Below are positions 55,449-64,000 of a stretch of DNA of 64,000 nt, piece after piece. The notes beneath the pieces are model-generated. The model saw only the letters and a program-made list of their open reading frames with translations, searched no databases and was not told where the DNA came from. The stretch lies in the NCBI RefSeq assembly GCF_030247195.1, contig NC_080672.1:396259037-396323036 (forward strand), given 5' to 3'. The DNA is from Topomyia yanbarensis (taxonomy: Eukaryota > Arthropoda > Insecta > Diptera > Culicidae). A program made the position numbers and the translations under genes. The stretch's first letter is position 1. Each line of letters begins with the position of its first letter.

Positions 55449-56235
55449 GTTCTTTGAATTGGTCTGACTTAAGTCCTTTTTTGTAATATAATGTGAGAAG
55501 TGGTTCTTAAAATTGTTTCAACGGCTTTTTTGTCGGCAAAGTCAATTTTTGTAAACAGCCAAAAAACAAATCATTGCAACCCTCTCGTGATTGACAACTG
55601 CAACAGCACGCACAAAAAAGCTCTCACCTTTATTTACCATCTTGATAATCATCCTGGAAAAACGAGAAAAACAAACCAATCCTCCTGTCAGCGGTTGTCC
55701 AGAAATTCTTATTATCCTGCAAAGACGAAATAATCCTGACTTGGTTCGTCTTCTGCTTTGGGTCAAAAGAAATTGAGGAAGAATTCCATTTCCAAATGGA
55801 ATTTTCGAAGTAACTTAGTTGCACTACAGTTACTATATTACATGCAAGTAAACAATAAGATTCGAGCTTCTGATGACAATTTTATAACTCCTTAGTATAG
55901 CTCATGCCTTTCTTAAGAGTAATTATTTTAAAGAGGTTTTAATATAGACATTCCAAAACCTGAATACGTGCAATAATCTCCGATAAAACTGTCTTATAAC
56001 TTAATTTCTTGTTGTATGTTAGTTTTATTCCAGTTTTAACAAAGCATATAGAACCGTTTCACAACCACTATATAAACTTGTAACCTAAAGCTTTATCGTC
56101 GAAGTCATACCATAGTTTTATAGTGAAATTTAGGAACAAATGAAATGACAGCTGCATAAAACCATAATAAAATCACCGGTTTCAAGGATTCCTTCATAAA
56201 ACCAGGATAAAACAATGATAAATCCCCGAGGCATT
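55449..56235. other. AT-rich spacer
   Basis: ATAAAACCA-type motifs recur from 55870 to 56220, possibly a decayed MITE. No ends found. Confidence 0.3.
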
Positions 56236-57513
56236 TTAATTGTTACTTGGGTTGTTTAGAGTGTTGTTATCTGGCCGGAAAAGGTCGCTGTCATGTCCCT
56301 CAAGTTCCGTGGTAGATAACGGGTTGTCGGTGACGAAGTCAAGTTGATTACGTTTGTTGGCAAACTGCAATTGTAGACCAAATTCAGGGTTCGCTGTATC
56401 TCGAATAGCTTCCGAAGGACATATACCCTCTTTAGATTTACCTGACCGGAAAGGGTTGTCGGGGCCCATATTATTGGCTCGAATCAAAACTCGTCGAAAT
56501 GTCAATTGACGATAGGTTCATCCGGAGTGTTCATTTGTGTTTACATTTTGCTAGCGTTGCCAATTTTATTTTGTGTCCAGCACCCAATGTGGCTACGCCA
56601 CATCGCTTTTGCGCGTGCTGTCCGACTTCGCTACCGCTCAGTCGGACTTAAACTAGGGATAGCCCCTATGTTTGAGTAAGCCGGGCAAACGAGTGGATCA
56701 CAGGTTCGCTTGCTTCCGACGGCGGGTCGGTGGCCACCTCGCCCTCTAGGCCTCGGTTATGCGGCTAAGCCGCATCGAAATGGTACCCCTTAAACATTCT
56801 AACTTGAATCGGTTGTGTCACCGGAGCCGGAATACGAATTAGAACCAGCCAGCATTCCGGCTGTGTTAAACTGGGAAGTTTAGTACAATTTAATCTGGAA
56901 ATAAAATTTTTCTGGCAACGCTCCAGCACTCCGTTGATTTCACCACCTGGGCGCCAGGTTGACGATATGAAATGAACTTTGTTTACTTTCGACAAGTTTT
57001 GATTCGAGCCAACAACATCCAGCCGGTTGTCGCCATAACATTCAAGTTCCGTACCAAACAGATGAGCGTGGGAAGCAGAATCTCGCTGATTACGTCCGTT
57101 GACAAGCTGCACAGCATCGCCGTGTAACGCATGTACTGTAGTCAAAGATGCGGCATGACTGCCTAAGTCGAGTTTGATACAGGGGACATTCCAAACTCTA
57201 CGAAGCATGATCAGTTTGACGCACTGTGACAATTAATGCATTTTTGGATGTCTGAAGCGCACCCTTTATGCTCATGCCCTTCGGCGCAAATCGGACAGCA
57301 TGGGGACTTCTTGCAAGTGTCAACTCTATGGTCGTACTCCGAGCACCGACAGCAGCGGAGCACGTTTACACATTCAGAGACCTTGCATCGCATCCAACCT
57401 AGGTTAATACGTTGTAATTGCATCAGTTTTTCGAACGTTTTGGCACCAGTTTCAATAATAGCGGCTATCGGATTTTCTGTGTGTTTTTCGTTTCGAACAA
57501 TTCGTATCACCAT
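56236..57513 (-). pseudogene. LINE ORF1 with zinc knuckles, split by a MULE-like insertion
   Basis: The right part (57513-57211) encodes LMQLQRINLGWMRCKV and a run of knuckles: CCRCSEYDHRVDTC (CCHC), CCPICAEGHEHKGC and CINCHS. This is the nucleic-acid-binding end of a jockey/R1-group ORF1 protein. The sequence continues left to 57025, is interrupted by MULE-like copy C (56462-57024) and resumes to 56236. The LVNGRNQRDSASH and FANKRNQLDFVT stretches on either side resemble each other, so a short internal duplication may exist. Confidence 0.68.
56462..57024 (-). mobile_element. MULE-like MITE family, copy C (complete, inverted)
   Basis: 563-bp copy in the opposite orientation to A and B, with tips GGGCCCATA (left) and CATCCAGCC (right). 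The 8-bp sequence GGTTGTCG flanks both sides (56454-56461 and 57025-57032). It is very similar to copy A along its whole length, which suggests recent movement. Confidence 0.88.
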
Positions 57514-57663
57514 TACGTTGACAGACTCCGAAAAGTGTTACATTTCTCTTTAGTGGGGAATAATTTAGGAAAAATTGTTTTTTCTCCATTAAGGAGAAAA
57601 ACCATCTTTGTGTGTGAAGAGCACTAAACCTATAACTAAATTAGTTATGGAATTTGCGTTTCA

Positions 57664-57799
57664 ACTTCGTTTCATCAGAATCCGACACAAACTTAGTGAC
57701 AGGACTAAGCTAACGTTGAATTGACGCTAGCTCTAAAACGGAGACACACGGAGCTTAGTTCTGTCACTAAGTTAGTGTCGGATTCTGATGAAACGAAGT
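57664..57799. repeat. 48-bp near-perfect palindrome with 40-base loop
   Basis: Arms 57664-57711 and 57752-57799 are reverse complements with 46 of 48 positions matching. Each outer end reads ACTTCGTTTCATCAG. It may be a fold-back MITE or a hairpin transcript source. Confidence 0.92.
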
Positions 57800-59949
57800 C
57801 TTGCTATAAATGTTTTGATTTTTTTTTCCAGTGTTTTGATTTTAATATATTTAAACAGTGCTTAGGTTAAAAATTAGTCCATAAATGTCTGTGCGTGTTA
57901 TACTCGAAGACTACATAAATATAATATTGGTTGGAAGAGAATACATTCTATGAGCAAGAAAAAACTAATGGTTTGAAGGCTTTTGGGCAACATTTTGTCG
58001 AGAAAAGAAAGCCGAAGGCAGAATTTACTGCACGAAACCCATTTTATATGATTGTAAGAAAAATCTTAAAAGTTGAAAAATACGCCTTAGTGGCTGGAGC
58101 TGTCTAAAACTACATAACGTTCGTACTAAATATGGACGACCGCCCACCATCAAATCTGTCCGACGGATGTCCACTGCCGCGGAATAGCCAAGACGTAAAC
58201 TTACTTGTACAAGTTCGTGAATAATGAAAAACTCGTTTGCATAACTTTGCTCCATCGCTCAGCTTGCTCTCCCAGTTTTACGATCGAAAGGTGCGGTAGA
58301 AGACTGTGAAGTAGAGCTGCAGTTCTTACCCTTTTCGTCACATTCCATTGAATTTTATTGCGTCACCAAGGATAATAAATCCTAATTAGATTTTGACAGC
58401 TACTGCTCTTTGTGCGGAATGGCATCACTCAAAAAAGAAATCTGTTCCAAGCAACGGCAGCCGCGGTCAAACGATGAGTTTGCGAAGTACTTGATTAAAC
58501 ATTCTTCGCTTGTTTAGTTTTATTGTTTGTGGTACGTATATAACGGGCTACCCTACCACTGAAACAGTTTCCTTCGGGTACTGAACACACAAACAAACGG
58601 AAACCGGAGTTGGCACAATTGTGGCACTCGTTTCAGTACACGCGACACACTACCTTCAGGGAAAGTAAGAAGAATCACTGCCACATAGCCTATGGCTTTG
58701 GCCTTTGTTTCCGTTTTTACGCACAGTGGGACTTTCGATAGGACAGCGGCAGTACCGATTGAAACGTTAATCCACGATATTTTTAGCATGACAAGAAATT
58801 TAAGATTATCGTATAAATTACACCATGTCTTGAACGTAACAATCTCTTCAACTAGTCAACTGATTAATGGCGGAAATTGTTTTAGATCTGTCATTCCCGG
58901 TGTGTACAGTGGGTGGTCCTCCCACCCGCGGAAACAGGCTTCACGGAGTTCGCTGCCTTTACGTTAGGTTTCTCGCAGTAGCTTGCTAGAGCCGGTCACA
59001 AACGATACGTCAAAATCCGCGCTCGGGTGCTAGAATCCACAGTTCCGTGCTGCCTTCCACCAACACCACCACCACCCGACAGGCCGCTTGAATCAAACAT
59101 GAGTAATGACCGGTCCGTTAAATACATTTGCTGCAGCATATTCATAAATTTACATATTTAATCGCAATTTGCCACCGCGAGCCTGCCGCTCTTCCATGGG
59201 CAGAGCTGGGTACTCCAGGGTTGCTCGATACATCAGAATGACAATGTCCCACTGCGAACAACCGTGCCAAAGAAGGAGTCGACTGAAGCGAGTAGCCCTG
59301 CCCCGAGTCGAGTTCATTCATTGAAGCTTTATTACGCTTCTTTTTCGCGCGATAGCCCGCAAGGGGAAAAGGACATTAGGGTTACAAAAAATGTTTATTA
59401 GTATGTCAACATATGAATTAGTAATGTCGTGAGTAGCGCAAAAATCGTGGAAAAAAATTCACCGAAACCTACTCGCGGTTCTTGGATATCACGTTGCATG
59501 TGTGCTAGAGCTACATCACACATAGCTAACGGTCACGTATGTTCTCGCTAACATGACCGGAGACTTAGTGAAGACGAAAAAGTTTAATTCAGGCCACCGC
59601 GCTGCAGCTGGTAAAGTTTAATAATATCAGATTTCCATTGTGATAGGACCGATTGCGGGCGGTGGGTAGAAGGTATCGTTGGGTAGGTAGGTAATGCCTT
59701 ACAGTGGTGGTTCAAGTGCCTCTAATGAATTGTGATTGCTTGGGAAATTAGTTGGTGTGTTTCCCACTGTTGGAGAAAACTGCACATAGTTTTGCGGACA
59801 ACAGTTCGTGTCTGGTCTACACATACCCGGTTTTATGGTTAAATAGTCACCTGCTTGGACAAAACCTCAGAATTATATCTTGGATTTTTCATAATTTTTG
59901 ATTTTTCTTTGCCTTTAAATAGGTTGAATAGAGTCCTTTCGATCATACC
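57800..59949. other. Unassigned sequence
   Basis: No supported gene. 58900-59340 is GC-richer and looks unique, with an ACCACCACC-rich run near 59075; it may be regulatory or exonic DNA of a gene I cannot identify. Confidence 0.3.
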
Positions 59950-60021
59950 GGCTTGAACCTTCGTTCGAACCGGTCACAAATCTTGATAGCTCCTGGTTTA
60001 CCTAGAGTTTTTCAACAGCTA

Positions 60022-60170
60022 CAGTCTTTCTCAAGGCTACCTATATTTTCGCTCGATCAGTCTTTCTCAAGACTACCTATATTTTTTCGACAATTAGTCT
60101 TTTTCAAGACTACCTACTTTTTCTACCCAATCAGTCTTTTTCAAGACTAAAACATTTTTCAAGAACAATT
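60022..60170 (+). repeat. Tandem 36-38-bp repeats in LINE 5' UTR
   Basis: Four units starting CAGTCTTTYTCAAGRCTA at about 60022, 60058, 60095 and 60132. Tandem 5' UTR units are known in some LINEs and can carry promoter function; that role here is inference. Confidence 0.88.
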
Positions 60171-60203
60171 CAGCCTAAAGAAATATTTAATTCTTCCAAC
60201 ATG

Positions 60204-61752
60204 CCTGGGTCCTCCCAGAAAGGCCGTGTGCCAAAAATTAAAGCTAAATGGAAAAGTATCGTCTCCACCCGAAAATTCAATTGACTGCAGCGACTCATTC
60301 GATGTTTGATCCGAATGTGAAGCTGATGAAATTTCTAAATTTTCCTCGCATTACGCATAATGCCAATGAGAAGAAAACGCAATCACCTCCGCCTATAACT
60401 GTGATGATCTCCGACTTCAAAGCCTTTCGAACTGAGCTTTCGACGTTCCTTCCGGACGTGAAAGTCGCTTTTCAGATTGGCCGAAGAGGAGAATGTCGAG
60501 TTATAGCGGAGTAATTTATTGGCCACAAACGACTACTCCAGTATCTTACGGAGAAGTTATATAAATTTTATTAATTTGATTTCAAGACAGATAGACTATT
60601 TAAGGCTGTCTTGAAAGGGCTACCTCAAGGTCAAAGTTTGGATGAAATATCCAACGAATTGAAAAATTTACTTGGTTTTTCTCCTTCACAAGTTATTCTT
60701 ATGAAGAGAAAGGCTACCGGCGATGATACGCCAGTACGTTCTGGAATTATCCAGGAGCTATATTCAATTCATTTTAACCGTAATGAGGTTGATAATTTGA
60801 AAGTATTTGAAAAAGCACGTTTTATGTTCCACGTGCGAGTAAAGTGGGAACATTATAGACGACATGGGGGCAGAATTCAAAATCTGACCCAGTGTCGTAG
60901 ATGGCAAGGCTTTGGGCACGGCACAAAAAATTGTCATTTGGATTCCAAATGTATGATCTGTGGTGATAAATCGCACACGAAAGATTCCGGTAAAAAAACA
61001 CAAAAAGTTTCAAATGCGCTAATTGTAGCGAAAATCATAAATTGAATTTCTGGAGTTGTCCTGTTCGAGAAAAAATTATAAATTTTTGTTCTAGACAACA
61101 AAAACAACAAATAAAAAATGTACCTACTTCTTCAGGTACACTTGAAGAAAACACGCCCAAGCGTGTTAATCCGATTCAAAATAGATTAACAACTTCTTCT
61201 ACCTCCGTCACACCATCTTACAATGCTTCAGTGGCAGGTAGCAATGCCAAAATAACGGCTACAACTACCACGCCCTCAATCTCGTTGGCACCCAACGCTT
61301 CCTTTAGGGATTATCCATAAATGACGTAGCTTTTTTTGAGTGATTTTTATCACCCCCTCCCTCATCGTAGCAGTTCGTCACAAACCTTTAAATACCCCCC
61401 CCCCCCCCCCGGTAATTACGTAGCTTGACGGTAACCCTCCCCCTAGTCATAGCAAAAAATTTTTTTAGCTACGTAGCATGACATAACCCCCTACCCCCTG
61501 TCGTCACACATCATCACAAAATACAAAACTCCCCCCTCCCCCATATAATGCTACGTCATTTATGGATGATCCCTTAGTCCAATGGATCTAGGTAGCCTAA
61601 CGGAAGAAAAATTAAAATACCTACAGGAGTCTATGTTACCTATGATGATTGCCATGTTAAATTCTACATCCATGTTTGAAGCTTTTCAAGCGGGTTGGGA
61701 ATTTGCTAACAAAATTGTAATGAAATTAAAGTTTAACAATGACTTTAAATAA
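60204..61752 (+). pseudogene. Jockey-type ORF1 (gag-like), interrupted
   Basis: A start near 60201 (MPGSSQKGRVPKIKAKWKS) shifts frame near 60248. VAFQIGRRGECRVIAE is followed by a stop and frame change, then KGLPQGQSLDEISNELKNLLG (60611 on). Zinc knuckles follow near 60890-61010: QCRRWQGFGHGTKNCH and CMICGDKSHTKDS, each with damaged positions. A MITE sits at 61307-61573. The C-terminus (ESMLPMMIAMLNSTSMFEAF, NKIVMKLKFNNDFK) ends at 61750-61752. ORF1 binds element RNA in the ribonucleoprotein particle. Confidence 0.85.
61307..61573. mobile_element. 267-bp MITE, TTA duplication (same family as 20230-20525)
   Basis: Ends contain ATCCATAAATGACGTAGC in opposite orientations. TTA is duplicated at 61304-61306 and 61574-61576. 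A run of 16 C lies near 61398. It interrupts the C-terminal part of the LINE ORF1. Confidence 0.9.
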
Positions 61753-61755
61753 TCA

Positions 61756-64000
61756 TTTAAATTTATTAAATTAAAATGCTCGTTCATTAAAAACGTGCGA
61801 AGACGAATTTTTCAATTTCTTGAGGATACATAATGTGCATATAGCCGTTGCGAACGAAACTTTTTTAAAACCAAATATTAAATTGAAGAGTAATTCTAAT
61901 TTTGTTATCCATCGATTTGATCGAATTGTTGGATTCGGCGGAGGAATCGCAATAGCGGTTAATCGCAGGATCAAACATTCCGTTACGCCGTCTCTTGACA
62001 CCAAGGTGATCGAGAGTTTGGGTATCGAAGTTGAAACTGATCTTGGTATCATTTTTATTGCTGCAGCCTATTTGCCTTTTCAGTGCACTGGCGAGCAAAT
62101 GAATTTCTTGAAAGGAGACTTACAAAAACTTACAAGAAATGGGTCGAAATTCTTCATAATCGGTGATTTTAACGCCAAACACCGAGCCTGGAATAATGCT
62201 CAAAGCAATTCCAACGGTAAACTACTTTTTAATGATGGCTCTGCTGGTTATTATTCAATTTTGTTCCCGAATGGTCCTACATGCTATTCGTCTGTAAGGA
62301 ATCCATCAACAATTGATTTGGTTTTGACAGATCAAAGTCACCTTTGTAGCGAATTGATTACACATGCTGACTTTGATTCTGATCATCTTCCAGTAACTTT
62401 TTCACTTTCTCAAGAAGCTGTTTCCAGTCCCATTAGCTCAGTGTTCAATTATCACAAAGCGAATTGGGAAAGGTACAAAACTTATATTGAGAATAATTTT
62501 AATCATGACCTTGATTTACAAAATAAAGCTGACATTGATACGGCATTACAAAATTTAAGTATATCTATAGTTGATGCTAGAAATTTATCAGTACCAACAA
62601 CACAGAAAAAATTTAATACTCCTATTATTGACGACGATCTTCAACTTCTGATTCGCTTAAAGAATGTTCGAAAACGTCAATATCAACGTTCTCGTGATCC
62701 TACTATGAAATGGATCTATCAGGATCTACAAAAAGAAATTAATTAATCATAGATTCACACTCTTAAGAAATGAAGATTTCGCGAAAGAGGTTGAATAAAT
62801 CAAGCCAAATTCTAAACCTTTCTGGAAACTTTCTAAGGTTCTTAAGAAACCTCAGAAACCAATTCCAGCTTTGAAGGAAGGTGACCACATACTTCTTACA
62901 AACGAAGAAAAAGCCCAAAAACTTGCTCAGCAGTTTGAAAGCGTCCATAATTTCAATCTCAACATTGTGAGTCTTATTGAAACCGCAGTCTTACAAAAAT
63001 ATGAAAACGTTTCAAATCCAGTATTGTCTCTAGACGATATTGTTGAAATCCATCATGAAAAAGTTAAAAAATATGAAAGCATGATGGAATTTTCAACATT
63101 CTTCTTAAAAACCTTTCCGAAATCACCATGAGATTTGGGCAAAATATTCAACAAATGTTTTGAATTAGCATACTTACCTGAAAGATGGAAAAATGCCAAG
63201 ATTATTTCTATTTTGAAGCCAGATAAAAACCCAGCAGAAGCATCTAGCTATCGACCAATTAGCTTACTCTCTTCTATTAGTAAATTATTTGAAAAAATCA
63301 TCCTAACTAGAATGATGTCACATATCAATGAGAATTCTATTTTTCTTCCTGAGCAGTTTGGATTTCGTATTGGACATTCAACTACTCATCAACTTGTGAG
63401 AGTAACTAGCATGATAAAGGAAAATATCTCAGAGGGCTATTCCACTGGAGTTGCTCTTCTAGACATCGAAAAAGCTTTCGACAGTGTTTGGCACAAAAGT
63501 TTAATTGCCAAAATGTGGGATTTCAATTTTCCAATTTACATGATAAAGATAATTAAAAATTATCTTACTGACCGTACCCTACAGGTTTCTTATCAGAATT
63601 GTAAATCTAATAAGCTACCCGTTAAAGCAGGCGTCCCTCAAGGATCAAGCGTCGCACCAATCCTATACAATATTTTTACCTCTGAGCTTCCAAATCTACC
63701 TACAGGCTGTAAAAAGTCACTTTTCTGTGATGATACTAGCATCTCAGCCACTGGTAGGAGTCTTCGTATTACCTGCAGTCGACTGCAACGAAGCTTGAAT
63801 ATTTTCAATGATTACCTAAAAAAAGGAAAATTTCCACTAATGCGGCAAAAACACAATTGATTGTGTTTCCGCATAAGCCAAGAGCTTCTTCTCTTAAACC
63901 AAATAATAACCATATTATTAAATTTAATGGTTTGAATTTAACGTGGAGAGATCATGTTAAATACTTGGGTTTGATTTACGATAAAAACTCACTTTTAAGG
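61756..64000 (+). pseudogene. Jockey-type ORF2: endonuclease and reverse transcriptase
   Basis: The start is damaged by a stop near 61776. Endonuclease motifs are VANETFLKP, GFGGGIAIAVNRR, IIGDFNAKHRAWNN, STIDLVLTDQ and SDHLPVTF, all well preserved (61820-62746). Stops near 62744 and 62806 and frameshifts near 63070-63130 follow. RT (63135 on) shows WKNAKIISILKPDKNPAEAS, SYRPISLLSSISKLFEKII, FGFRIGHSTTHQLV, LLDIEKAFDSVWH, GVPQGSSVAP and LFCDDTSIS, in which FADD has become FCDD. A frameshift near 63840 precedes the window end, where KYLGLIYDKNSLL is visible. Confidence 0.9.

Larger units (their letters stand above)
59950..64000 (+). mobile_element. Jockey/Juan-like LINE, runs off the right edge
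   Basis: Contains a 5' UTR with four tandem units (60022-60170), ORF1 (about 60204-61750) and ORF2 (about 61756 onward) with endonuclease and RT in the right order. The RT continues past the window end. Several frameshifts and a MITE (61307-61573) inactivate it. Confidence 0.9.

Noticed and set aside
60022..60170. CRISPR-like array
   Set aside because: Units are contiguous tandem repeats without unique spacers and lie in a eukaryotic LINE 5' UTR.

Overview
The window is animal nuclear DNA, and everything points to a culicine mosquito, most likely Aedes. Genes are sparse and widely spaced, spacer DNA is AT-rich, and most of the rest is nested transposable elements of kinds common in Aedes: jockey/Juan-like, LOA/Lian-like and R1-like LINEs, Ty1/copia and Ty3/gypsy LTR elements, a pogo-type transposon, a hAT element and many MITEs. 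The species call is inference from element types and protein similarity recalled from memory.

Three host genes can be supported. (1) 7940-11506 (+) is a complete single-exon coding region for a tolloid/BMP-1 astacin metalloprotease: prodomain, astacin, CUB-CUB-EGF-CUB-EGF-CUB-CUB. (2) 25795-27782 (-) is the main coding exon of a mucolipin (TRPML) endolysosomal channel, whose first codons lie in an upstream exon. (3) 43870-44100 (-) is one internal exon of an ERG-type (seizure) voltage-gated K+ channel, encoding most of the PAS domain with clean splice sites on both sides. Gene-derived debris includes an SR splicing factor (SRSF7/x16-type) retrocopy at 16030-16562 and a DnaJ (Mrj/DNAJB6-type) fragment near 50648-50785.

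Layout. 1-6.9 kb: a LINE tail, then a dead copia element with both LTRs and a 5-bp duplication, sitting inside an older inverted-repeat element, then a second inverted-repeat element. 7.3-11.8 kb: tolloid. 12.3-22.5 kb: an R1-like LINE fragment, then one Ty3/gypsy element on the minus strand broken by at least five later insertions, four of which can be lifted out at their target duplications to restore the gypsy reading frame. 22.5-25.8 kb: non-coding. 25.8-28.3 kb: trpml. 28.6-31.5 kb: MITEs. 31.5-36.5 kb: a LOA-like LINE followed by a nearly intact pogo-type transposase gene with its own 59-bp intron. 37-43 kb: MITEs, a 1.4-kb TA-flanked element and a hAT element with a perfect 8-bp duplication. 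43.9 kb: the sei exon. 46.5-57 kb: five copies of one ~560-bp, 9-bp-duplicating (MULE-like) MITE family, one nested in another. 57.7-59.9 kb: a long palindrome and unassigned DNA. 60-64 kb: a jockey/Juan-like LINE running off the right edge.

The host genes do not form a pathway with each other. The main value of the window is its readable stack of insertions: target duplications and recoverable reading frames give the order of events. The most unusual items are a 2.9-kb insertion with 13-bp inverted ends and a 5-bp duplication that carries an SR-protein retrocopy, the self-nesting MULE-like family, and a set of perfect or near-perfect short palindromes.
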